Assembly: GCA_000827265.1 (NCBI GenBank)
Contig: KN834768.1
Location: 542,765 to 606,764, forward strand
Source: Collybiopsis luxurians FD-317 M1
Taxonomy: Eukaryota > Basidiomycota > Agaricomycetes > Agaricales > Omphalotaceae
DNA: 64,000 nt
Direction of reading: 5' to 3'
A model generated the notes under the pieces. That model made no database searches and was not told where the DNA came from. It saw only the letters and a program-made list of their open reading frames with translations. The position numbers and the translations under genes were made by a program. This document shows positions 50,381 to 60,910 of the stretch, one piece after another; position 1 is the stretch's first letter, and the number at the start of each line of letters is the position of its first letter.

Positions 50381-51020
50381 TGTCCTCATACACGGTCTCG
50401 GTCCTTTCACTGTCCCGTTCCAAAGGAAGTTTATTCGTAAGTATATTCAGCGGCGTGAATAGCCTCTCGCGGATCGCAATGGGAATTCTCGCAGATCACA
50501 TTGGGAGACAAAATACACTCATAGGCGGAGTACGTCCCTTTTTTCTCACCGAAACTCCCCACTTCAAATTGATAACCTAATCCAATGTTCCCTTGAAATA
50601 TAGGCATTACTATCTGCGATATCAGTGTTTACCTTGTGGTACGATGCACCACAAGCACGGTTCATCGCATTCGTGATCATGTACGGCGTGTACGCCGGAG
50701 GGTATAACGCTCTACTTCCCACGACGATTGCAGAGATCTATGGAGTCGAAAATTACCACAGCGTGAATGGGGTGTTATACTTTATTCGTGGATTGGGTTC
50801 CATCTTTGGGGCACCTATTGCTGGTCTCATTCTTGGTACTCACAGCAGGTCGGAAGTTGCTGGTACTGCGATGAAGGGTATGGGATTGGGGTTCATCAAG
50901 CGAAGGTATAATGACGTGGTCATCTTCGATGGGGTGCTTTTGCTTGCTGCTACGGGTTGTGTTGCGTATGTTAGGTGGCTGGATGCGAGGGACAAAGGAG
51001 CATGGAGATGGAAAGCTTAA
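49294..51020 (+). CDS. MFS transporter, monocarboxylate-transporter (MCT) type
   Basis: Five exons (49294-49575, 49654-49866, 49913-50275, 50329-50529, 50604-51020) give 491 aa with no lesion. The N-terminal 65 residues are hydrophilic with a Gln run coded by CAG. Helical blocks: AMLLLAGSMMIFHVIGINQV, LVSLVGSIGSGLTWSGSIFM, IWHLYLTQAILYGLGSSMYY, GFAMGFILAGSGIGGLVMAL, VVPLYFMSSYTVSVLSLS and YGVYAGGYNALLPTTIAEIY. Sequence GRQNTLIGG fits the cytosolic loop. Plasma-membrane solute transport is expected; substrate unknown. Less alike to the MFS gene at 7.9 kb than to its own partial copy at 44.6 kb. The exon 4 acceptor is AAAG. Confidence 0.9.
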
Positions 51021-51271
51021 GATAAAGAGTTGATTCTTCGACTTGCATGTGCTTCTTGACTCTGATTTATAGTAATCTTATTTCTTTGCATCTCATCGAG
51101 TGGACTATGGATTCACATACTCCAGCAATCAGGGAATGAGAATTCCTCAGTTGATTCGAGACTGAGTCTTGGCCTTGGCTTTGACCCATCGATAGCCTGT
51201 AACATTCTTAGTTTCATAACGTATAGAATTGCACTCCTTTGCTGATATCAAACAACTGAAAGTATCAACAT

Positions 51272-53210
51272 TTACGAGGCCCTAGACTTAACTTGAACCA
51301 TCAGCGGAACGTCGAAATACGTGATTTTCATGTTCCTGACGCCGTCCAAAAATTTCTCTTGCTCGAAATTGTCAGGCGAGGTGAAGTCAAAGTTGTGAAC
51401 CAGTGTAGCAATGAGAACGAGAAGCTCTTTCATTGCAAGCTGCCGGCCGAGGCACCCAAAAGGACCTGTTGATCGATGTTCAGGTATGTCATTCGGAGAT
51501 ATCAACAAGAGACAAACCGAATGAGAAAGTTATGAGGGCAGATTCATCGGTTTCGAACTTTTCTTCCCCATCTTTACCGGGGAGCCATCTTCGAGGCTCG
51601 AATTTCTCCGGAGAAGGGGAGAAATGTTTCGACGAAAAATGTAATGCATGAACAGGTACGCCGACAATAGTCCCTCCTGGAACATAATGTCCTCCTAGCA
51701 TTACACCTGGCTGAGGGGTGACTCGTGTAAGCCCAGGGAAAGGACTTCCGAGCCTTAAGGCTTCCTTCACTACGGCATTCAAATAAGGTAACTCCGCGAG
51801 TATCCCATAGTTCAGAACAGGTGTCGTTCTTGATGGAGATGGTGGACCAAAGACATGATCAAGTTCCGCTCGGAGCTGCAGTAAGATATCCTGATCGGAG
51901 ACGAGATAATACATAGCGAATGTCAGAACTGTTGCAGTGGCTTCAAAGCCTAAGAATTCAGAATATCGTAGTCTTCAATTAGCAAGGTGTACGCCAAAAA
52001 CAATGCATACTGACCTGCCTGAATAGCGAACAAGACATCATCGATAACATCAGCATGTGAAAGGCCTGCTTTCAGCTACAATAGGTCAGTAATCTGGAAT
52101 GTAACAAGATCAAACAGACTACACTCTCACAAGCAGAGAGCATATGGTCGGTGCTCCAGATAAAGACTCTTCTGAGCTCTGAGCGTCTTTTATCTTCTGT
52201 TCAGAAAGTTTCTGCAATTGGTGGATAGGATTGGGAAGAGGCAAATATGTTAGGAGTTTGAAGGTAAATGGAACCTCTCCCAAACTGGGTCATGAGATCA
52301 GCTATATTTCTGAGTGACTTTTAAAGGTTGTTATACACCTACGTCTGAAAGTATTCTGCAGCCTCTTGACAGTTCTCTACAAAGTGATTTGGGTCATCGC
52401 TTTCAAGTAGGTTCTACATGTTAGATTAGGCAAGATTTAAAGAGGGCACATTCAATATACTTACAAAAGGCTTTGAAGGACCAAAAGTCATTAAGCCCTA
52501 GGAGAAGTAGTGCGTTAGTATATATTTATACCTTGTATTTCTGAAATTTCATACCATGAAGTCAAACGTCCAATGCTGAAACACTCTACCAAGATTCACA
52601 GGTCCTTTTACTGAATTCTTCATCACTACTGTCATTAATCTATTTATTGTCATTTCGAGGTAAGGAGTATATGTCTCGATGCTGATTCATCATAAGCAGA
52701 GTATGGAACGTGATTTTCTGGAGACTCACGACGCCGATGTGAATGCTTGTGCCCAAACAGCCCGTCGTTTTGCATGACGGCTCCTGTCCTGAATGAAGAA
52801 TATGCCTTGCCCTTTGGAAGCCCCCAGTGCATATGCGTCATCCTTCTCGAAACATTGGGCACTCTTGTACACGGTGTGCAGTACAGAAGGGTCGAGGATG
52901 GACAGCTTGTTTGGGCCTGCATGCAAGTCAGCTGCATTATATTAATGAGAATGGTAGCATTGTAAGCACCCTTACCTATACGGATAACGTTTCCATATTT
53001 CCGATGCATTTCTTTCATGACTGCAAAACTACGACCAGATCTGACGCAAATTGCCAAGGGAAAGTCCGAGATAGCAAAGACTGGATGGCCTGGAAAGCGA
53101 GCTAGGGGGTGAAAGAGATAGCGCGAGATCCAGATCCAAAACAGAATAGCTACTGCTATGCTGGGCATTAACAGGGGGCTGAAATTAAGCGGAGGCATTG
53201 AGAACATCAT
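51272..53210 (-). CDS. Cytochrome P450 monooxygenase
   Basis: Nine exons join to about 497 aa: 53210-52976, 52916-52730, 52681-52555, 52497-52465, 52413-52343, 52284-52131, 52075-52015, 51949-51518 and 51465-51272. An N-terminal membrane anchor (LLMPSIAVAILFWIWISRYL) is followed by a Pro-rich hinge. Signature parts: I-helix AGFEAT (289-294), ExxR as EALR (352-355), FEPRRW, and heme loop FSFGPFGCLG with Cys438 rebuilt across the last intron. The heme loop has Phe where many P450s have Arg; other fungal P450s with a GPYxCxG loop do the same. Oxidises an unknown lipophilic substrate at the ER with a reductase partner. No lesion seen. The neighbours do not form a recognisable metabolite cluster. 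Confidence 0.92.
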
Positions 53211-54898
53211 GGACAGATCCGAGAGAAGTACGCGTGCGAGGTCATTTATAGGAAGGAAGGAAGTTTATTACGCTGCCGGTCCCTAGATAGAAACGCCAAC
53301 TTTTGGCAGATGTGTGTGAAAGTTATAGATATATTTGATAGCTAGTATGATGGCGGCAATTCGCTTGTTTCGATTAAGCATGTCTTAGCTTCGGAACCAC
53401 GCAGAAAGAGAAAAAAAATTCAGGTGGCCCAATGGCATACAGAATAACAAAAATTCAGTAGACCCACTGAATTTTCAAACATCGATGAAGCTGGGTGCCG
53501 CATACAATCAATTGGGCTTTCAATACGACCACTCCGTCTCACACGGAAGGCTTACAAATTGGAATTACATTGACCAAAAACTGTATTTCAACAGACGGAT
53601 CTGGTGAATTGCATTTAGCAACTTTAGTGGCTTGACTACGGATTACAGGTCAACCAAAGACACACATATACTCACGTTCAGATATTCGGAAGTAGGAGGC
53701 TACAGCGCTAGATACGGAACAACATGACGGTTAAAAACATCATGTTTTAGTGTTCATTTTAGCTAGACCGCGTCTTCTTACTTGTCCACGAGCCCCTGAC
53801 ATCCCACTGCGTACTGCGGCCTGTTTAACTGCCTTACTTATGTCATTATTGTCCTTCACCTGTACTGGCATGGAACGCAGCACTAAACTGAACAAATCAA
53901 GCAATTGCATATAGTCCCAATGGGAGGGAAAAGTATATAGAATCAAGACTCGAGATAGATACAGGTGCGCTTATTGATGAATAAATCGAATCGAATATAA
54001 GTATAGCGCATTAAACAGACAGTGTGCTCCCCGGATTTTTCAGTTAATTCACTATTTCGAGCCGACGGTCTGAGTAGGGGTGGAAGTACTAGTCTATCTG
54101 TTCTCGAGACGCCTTTATAGCCGTGATTGCGACAGCAGTCATCAGTTCATCCCGGAGTTTTTGCAGTATGGTAAGATTACTGCAAGGGAGTGTGCCCCAA
54201 TGGCGCATGATGCCGTGCGTGAAAGGCACACAGATTCATATATCAGCGTAAAGGAGATATTAGAATTAAGTACAGATGGTAATTAACAGCGGAAGATGTA
54301 GTCCTCGCCTGGATCACTGTCCCCTCTTGTCAAACAACGAAGTAACCTGAAGCATTCAAAGCAGGGCCGGGTTATGACGTCGACGAGCTCGGCTGCAAGG
54401 GTCTGTGAAGACAAAAAAAGCTTTCATTCTTTGCTCCGACCACTGTGAAGACCGGGAAAGCAAGCTCGGATTATAGGTTTGAACCGTTGTCCGAACGTCA
54501 TCTAGAAGATGAAGACTGGGAAGTCCCATAGGTTCCGGAGTAGCATGAAAAACTGCCTTGACTTTCATGTTTTGTAGGGGCAGCAGTCATGTTCCTCCAG
54601 ATATTATTAACGTAGCAGCGTCCATCCACAGCGCAGGTAGTGGCGAACCGGTGTTTCTGATTCAGTCAATAGGAAAATTTGATCTACCAGGAATGCATTT
54701 ATCTCAAATATGAATCGATGGTCAGAATTCGGGCACTTACAACTATCGTCGTCATCGTTGTGCAAATCTTCACCTTTCTTGAGTGAGCGGGCAGGGTCAA
54801 ATCCTAATAAAATATTGTAAATGACGCACCTTGCATCGACGGAGTGAGGTAGTGCTGGAGAGGTGTATCCTTGAAAAATCTATCAAATGCCTTCTCTC
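53211..54898. other. Intergenic, about 1.7 kb
   Basis: No supported gene. Part near 53290-53450 faintly resembles 56140-56290 (see findings). Otherwise unremarkable. Confidence 0.45.
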
Positions 54899-56119
54899 TA
54901 TATACGTCGGGGCTCTGGTAGTAGCCTGGTTCACTTTTGCTTGCCTATCCTGGAAGTCCAGCTGGTCCTAGCGATTTCCAGCTCTTCTGCAAAGCTTTGG
55001 TCCCTTTGTCTTGATGTTCATCGCATTATGGACCCGAATCGCCTCGTTATCTTATCAGCAAAGGGCGTACCAAGGAAGCTCTGGATATTCTCGCTAGATA
55101 TCCCGCGAATGGACAATGTGATGATCAGTTAGTTCAACAGGAGTTCGAGGAGATTTTTTCGCAACTTGGCAAGAAAGGGCAACCTTGGTAGGGACCTGGA
55201 GGAGTCTTTTAGCTACTCCAGGAAATCGTCGGTGTATGCTCACTGTGTATATCGTGATATTGTCACCGGGAGTAAGCTGTCTTTTAAAAGTTCTTTGGTA
55301 TCACTGCTCTAACCGCAAGACGTAGCTGGCCCAATCTCCTTCCATTTTGCACCGACACTCAGGTCTGTGAGGATATCAAACCCAACCTACATTTGTGTGC
55401 GATGCAGCTTTGTCATTGAGTAAATCTTGATTTAGTAAAGCCTCGCTCTTTTCACAGTAATTGTTAGCGGAGCACTAGCAATATTTAACACTTTTATGGT
55501 CGTGATTGGAGGACAATGTGTAGATAAAGTGAGAAGGCGGTCTCTATTTGTCCTATCGACCACCGGCATGTTTATCACATACATTGTGATTGTTGATCTA
55601 TCTGTAAGTATTTAACAATGTCGATGGACTGTTTTTCAATATCTCGATAGGCAAAATTTGCTCGGAACCCAACTCCTTTACTTGGAATCGCATTTGTAGT
55701 TATATTCTTCCTCTGTTTGTGATCCAACAATATGGCGTGGGTGCCACTTGATCAGTTTTTTCCCGCGGAGATTCTACCCTATTCCATTCGTTCAAAGGCA
55801 TTTTCTTTCGGGAACTTTGTCGCGGCTCTTTGTCTCTCAATTAGCAATTTCGTCAGTCCCATCGGGCTGGAAATGTTACAGGTATACTTTGCTTTACTGA
55901 TGTCTCCTCACGCTCGGTCAATAGTTGATACCTTTCGGGTTAGTGGAAATTTTATTTCGTGTTCCTGGCAGTTCAAGTTATATACTTGGCTTGTATATGG
56001 TTGTTCGTTATTGAAACTAGGTTAGTGATGCCCCGAAGTCGGCAATTTGATGCCAAACTGACATTGATGTTCGTCAGAGGTCGCACTCTGGAGCAAGTCA
56101 GTATTCTTTTCGACGATGA
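54899..56119 (+). pseudogene. Sugar transporter (MFS, lactose-permease-like), truncated and broken copy
   Basis: Matches the intact gene that follows from its GALVAAWF block to the VSILFDD block; the first ~190 codons are absent. Lesions include an in-frame TAG at 54969-54971 (WSWRLP becomes WS-stop-RFP) and a 2-base deletion near 55026-55032 in the stretch matching FGPESPRYL. The 3' part (from about 55870) is nearly identical to the intact copy, so the pair is recent or has been homogenised there. Confidence 0.88.
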
Positions 56120-56684
56120 AACCGACGGAAGTTCGTGTGCAAGGACATTTATAAAAATTTTGGCAGATGTGTGAAAGTTATCGATAAATTTGTTGACATG
56201 TCTAAGGCAGTCACGTATATGCTTCGGAATCATGCCGACATCCCCCCCGGGGGAAATGGCATACCAAAACATAAATGTATAGTTCCAGTGAGTGATCCCG
56301 GTCAACATCGAGGAGGGTAAAGAAGATGAGCAAGATAGGTAAAAGTCATGTATTTGGCAGGTGAGGTGGCATCAGCTGGTCTATTATTATTATGTACGTG
56401 GCGCAGCGACCGTTAGCCACTTCACAATTTCTTGGTCGGAAAGAGCATTGGGCCAATGTCACGGCGAAGTACCCTGTTGGTTCATACCGGTGCTCCTGGT
56501 GCGATATTACTTTGAGGTTTACTGAGTGTTTAACTAAGCTAATAGATTGCTTCCGATTGCGAGCCACCTTCGATTCTTAATATCCGAACAACCTGGTCGA
56601 GGGCATTAAAAAGGCTTATCCGGCTCTTACTAGATCGTTCTCCTTGTCTTTGCCAGCAGTCACTTCTGTTTCTGTAGAAAGAAT
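56120..56684. other. Short intergenic region, promoter of the intact sugar transporter
   Basis: No gene supported. Confidence 0.5.
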
Positions 56685-58655
56685 ATGGAAGACCAGACCA
56701 TTCATTGGAGCAATAGCACTCATAAAAATTGGTGGATAGATCCTGGCTTACGAAAAAACACGGCTTGGATTATTCTCCTTTATTGCGGAAGGTAACCTTC
56801 GTATTTTTGAGAAAGACCTTGCTAAAGCATACAATGTAACAGTTTTGTCATTGGATACGATGGAAGCTTACTCAACGGATTCCAGGCAATGCCACAGTGG
56901 AATCAAGCATTCGACAGTCCTTCTGGAACCCGACTAGGAATCATAACGGCAAGCCTGTATATTGCTCAGCTTTTGTTAGCGTCTATGGTGGCCTCAATGA
57001 TCCTTCAAATACTCATGCTTTCGCTAATTTAGATCTTCTCCTTTCATACCTTGGATCTGCGACACATATGGTCGTCGAGCTGCAATCTTTTGGGGAAGCA
57101 TCGGAATTGTAAGCTTTTAAGAGCTCCGCCCACTCATTAATAGGACTAAATCTTTTCCGAACGCAGATTGTGGGCGCTGTGCTGATTTGCTTTTCCAGAA
57201 CCGAAAGGATGTTTATTTTCGGAAGAGTCGTTATCGGTCTGTTTTGTGATTTTCCGATCATTGGTGCTGCTTGTTTAGTCAATGAACTTGCGCACCCCCG
57301 TCTCCGAGGGTGAGGAATACCTCCTCACCCGTTGGCCTTCTAATCTAACACCAACTGAAGAATATCGTCTGGGCTGTATATGGTGATATATAACGTCGGG
57401 GCTTTGGTAGCAGCCTGGTTTACTTTTGCTTGCTTGTCCTGGAAGTCCAACTGGTCCTGGCGCCTTCCAGCCCTTCTCCAAAGCTTTGGTCCAGTTGTCT
57501 TGATATTTGTTGCATTGTTTGGGCCCGAATCACCACGATATCTAATTAGCAAAGGGCGAAATGAGGAAGCTCTCGGTATTCTCGCTAGATATCACGCGAA
57601 CGGACAACATGATGATCAGTTAGTTCAACAGGAGTTTGAGGAGATTTCTTCGCAACTTGGCAGAGAAAAGGCAACCTTGGTTGGGAGCTGGAGGAGTCTT
57701 GTAGCTACTCCAGGAAATCGTCGGCGTATGCTTATTGTGTGTATTGTGACATCGGGAGTCATCGTCACCGGGAGTAAGCCATCTTTTAAAAGCTTTCTGG
57801 TATCACTACTCTAACTGCAAGACGTAGCTGGCCCAGTGTCCTTCTATTTCGCACCGATACTCAGATCTGTGGGAATATCAAATCCAACCTATATTCGTGC
57901 GTAATGCGACTGGTAATTCTTGATTTATAAACACATCACTCTTTTCACAGTAATCATTAATGGAGGACTAGCGATCTTTAACACATTCATGGCCGTGATC
58001 GGAGGGTTATGTGTAGATAGGGTGGGAAGGCGGTCTCTATTTGTGCTATCTACCACCGGCATGTTGTTGACGTATATTGTGATTATTGGCTTATCTGTAG
58101 GTGTTTAACAGTCTCGATGGACTGCTTTTCAGTATCTCGATAGGCGACATTTGCTCGGACCCCAACTCCATCATTTGGAATCGCATTTGTGGTTATGTTC
58201 TTCCTCTGTTTTGGATCCTACGATATAGCGTGGTTGCCACTTTGTCAGCTCTATCCCGCGGAGATACTGCCCTTTTCCATTCGTGCAAAGGCGATTTCCG
58301 TTGGGAACTTTGTTACGGCTCTTTGTCTCTCAATTAGCAATTTCGTCAATCCCATCGGGCTGGAAATGTTACAGGTATGCTTTGCTTTACTGATGTCTCC
58401 TCACGCTCGGTCAATAGTTGATACCTTTCGGGATAGTGGAGATTTTATTTCGTGTTCCTGGCAGTTCAAGTTGTTTACTTGGCTTGTATATGGTTGTTCG
58501 TTATTGAAACTAGGTTAGTGATGCCCCGAAGTCGGCAATTTGATGCCAAACTGACATTGACGTTCGTCAGAGGTCGCACTCTGGAGCAAGTCAGTATTCT
58601 TTTCGACGATGACCAATTGGTGCATCCAAATCGGATGGAGCTCTGTAATAATTAG
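56685..58655 (+). CDS. Sugar transporter of the MFS (lactose-permease-like)
   Basis: Intact after splicing nine short introns. Exon 1 starts MEDQTIHWSNSTHKNWWIDP. Family blocks in order: GSFVIGYDGSLLNGFQAM, PWICDTYGRRAAIFWGSIGI (a D-x3-GRR signature), VVIGLFCDFPIIGAACLVNE, HPRLRG, SWKSNWSWRLPALLQSFGP, FGPESPRYLISKGRNEEAL (PESPR), CVDRVGRRSLF, LCQLYPAEILPFSIRAKAIS and WLFVIETRGRTLEQ (the PETKG-like end). This is the order of fungal sugar/H+ symporters of the plasma membrane; lactose, cellobiose or other oligosaccharides are possible cargoes. One junction needs a weak GTTAGC donor. Stop at 58653-58655. Follows its own broken partial copy in the same orientation. Confidence 0.87.
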
Positions 58656-58969
58656 ATTCCTTGAACCCGAAGTATGCTCGGACAGATTGGAAATACTCGT
58701 TCCATGCGCTCGTATCACTTTTTTGGGAATGTCAAAGCTATAAATATTACATTTGTGAAGGAATCCTTCCTAGCATGACAGTCGCTGCGTTTCTTCCACG
58801 AGTACTTGAAATTTATACTCCTGCGGTAAAGATAGATCCTCTCCCCTGGAGTTGACAGATAATATTCGTACAATCATTGTAAATAATAACCGTGTGTGGG
58901 ACCGCCTGAGCGGACTAGTACTACTACTAGATCGGCAATCTTTGTGGGCGGATACCGGAGCCCTCAGCT
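58656..58969. other. Convergent intergenic region
   Basis: The 3' ends of the sugar transporter and of the membrane protein on the other strand face each other. Nothing else seen. Confidence 0.5.
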
Positions 58970-60241
58970 CTATGTAGTCTCCTCATGAGGAAGAGGGGGC
59001 AATGGACGTGGATCCTTTACTAGAACTGTTTCCGGTGCTACAACGCTCGACAGTCCCAGCTTGCTTGGCTTTTTTGGCGCATAGGGATGTAATCGACTGG
59101 GAAGAGTGGGGTGCGTAATTCCGCCGGCATTATCCAGATCCACGAGATGCTCCAGGAAGGGTTGATGCTGCCCTGTTTGCTGCACGAGCTCAGTGGGCAT
59201 GTTATGATATAAATTTCCCCCGATGTGTCCGTTTGGTGTATTAATCCACGCTGGCTCTTCCCAAACGTTTTCCGCCTTCTGAGAACCTCCGGTTGGGTCA
59301 GGGTTAAAAAAAACAGACTCCATGGGGGAGTTTAATGCAACACTTTTTCCTTCACCTACAGTACCCCTCTTTCCAGAGGATCTGCTGTACGAACGCGGAC
59401 TACTTCCACCAAGAATATTCTGATGTCGCAATCTCCTGGCAGCAGCTCGCCTTTGGATAGCATTGTATGCAAAAGCAGCAATGCTGAGGAGTAGGAAAGT
59501 TCCAACGACAGCAATGATGATGAAGCGTTTGGTTGAAGTATGAGTAGATGCACCGGAAGATGATTGGATCACAGTAGGAGACAAGATTCCTTGACTAGTA
59601 GGCGAGCTCTCTGGTGTACTCATATATGTCGGCAGGTCTGAGCTCGATGGGCTATTGTCAGAGATTGTATATCTCAAATCCCTTATGTGAGCATTATTAC
59701 GGTAAATGGGTCAAAACACACTCACATAATACCATCCAGAGCGAGATAATTCATACCCGAGTTGAATCCCACTACGACTGCATGCTGCCCGTCATCGAGT
59801 CCTGTCTTCCCCCACACTGCAGCAGACTGAACTGTCTCAGGACCCCCGTTTGCGGTCTGTGACTTGTCAACCATGCTGACATTATCCGCTGGACCTCCAT
59901 CCACAGAAACCGTGGCTCCGACGTTGTACGGCCACAGAGGAGCCAATATATATACGGCTGTGCCTTTTAGGTCATTAGTTAAGTCCTACTATAGTCAGTC
60001 TATCTGAAATACCATTGAACAAGAATGTTGCGGTGGCGTCTGAATCAGAGGAAAGATGATGAAAGCCTCCATAATCCAAAGGATTACTTGGAGTTGAAGT
60101 GCCCCACGCTGAGGCAGGTGAGTAGGCGATGGATGTGTCACTGTCATCGATTGTGATATTTTTTGCTACGGAATGGACCAGGGAAGGGAACATTATGATA
60201 TAAACCAGGCGAAAAAAAAACACAATGAAGTGATTGCCATA
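58970..60241 (-). CDS. Single-pass membrane protein with extracellular beta-rich domain; start frame disturbed
   Basis: Known layout in Agaricomycetes, function unknown. Exon with KNITIDDSDTSIAYSPASAW and YGGFHHLSSDSDATATFLFN joins at about 60008/59959 to GTAVYILAPLWPYNVGATVS and WGKTGLDDGQHAVVVGFNSG, then at about 59720/59678 to a Ser/Thr stalk, one helix (FIIIAVVGTFLLLSIAAFAY) and a cytosolic tail ending PRPLPPLPHEETT. A good signal peptide exists from an ATG at 60241-60239 (MAITSLCFFF), but a run of nine T (60221-60213, minus strand) puts it out of frame with the rest; ten would fix it. In the present frame the mature part starts only at an internal ATG (60193) without a full signal peptide. 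Sequencing error or a true lesion are both possible. Confidence 0.7.
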
Positions 60242-60910
60242 ACCAAGGAGGATTCATGGACCAAAATGAATGTGGAGGTCGTTAAAACCAAAGAAAGTGG
60301 GAAAAGGGGACAAATGTAGGGGATGTACTTGGAGAGAATCCAACAAAAAGAATCGATGCGCCCATAAAGAAAAACGTGACTGCACCAGCCGTCAGGTTGT
60401 CAATGACTGTCAGAGCATCATCCATGGTTGTATACTTTAGAAAAATGATCATCAGTATTTCTGTCAAAGGCCAAGAAACACAATATTCATCAGGTACGTC
60501 GCCGAATTAACAGTCAGACCTTGTTACGACCAGCGTGAACACCTGGGGCCAAGCATCGTGTTGATAAGTAAGGCTTCGACTAAATCTCAAATACTAGATA
60601 TTTTCCAAAATAGCCGAAGTCTCACTTAGCAAAAATACCATTTCCTTGGAAAAGGCTTGCCATGCACTTCACAGGCATGAGATGCGTGTCATGCGACCGG
60701 GTGGAAAATGTCAAGTTCGTGACAACGCGAGGAAGCGTTCTGTCTTCAGCCTCTTTACTGGATGACGAATGCTGTGACTCAATGTGACTCTCGGTGAAAA
60801 CTTTTCTGTATCTGGTCGTACGGAGGTTGCAAGAAGATTATATTCTTGCCTCGATCCAAAGTTAAAATTGAAATGTATTGAGATACAGCCAAGCGAAAAC
60901 GATACAGTGA
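60242..60910. other. Intergenic between two minus-strand genes
   Basis: Should hold the promoter of the single-pass membrane protein and the 3' flank of the KRE6-like gene. A 61-codon open frame at 60282-60467 (minus) contains a hydrophobic stretch but no motif; I do not call it a gene. Confidence 0.45.

Noticed and set aside
51465..51518. Loss of the P450 heme loop
   Set aside because: The loop only looks broken in the raw frame; splicing the 52-nt intron rebuilds FSFGPFGCLG with its Cys ligand.
60282..60467. Small hydrophobic minus-strand open frame
   Set aside because: No splice-consistent partner exons and no family resemblance; it sits between the start of one gene and the end of another.
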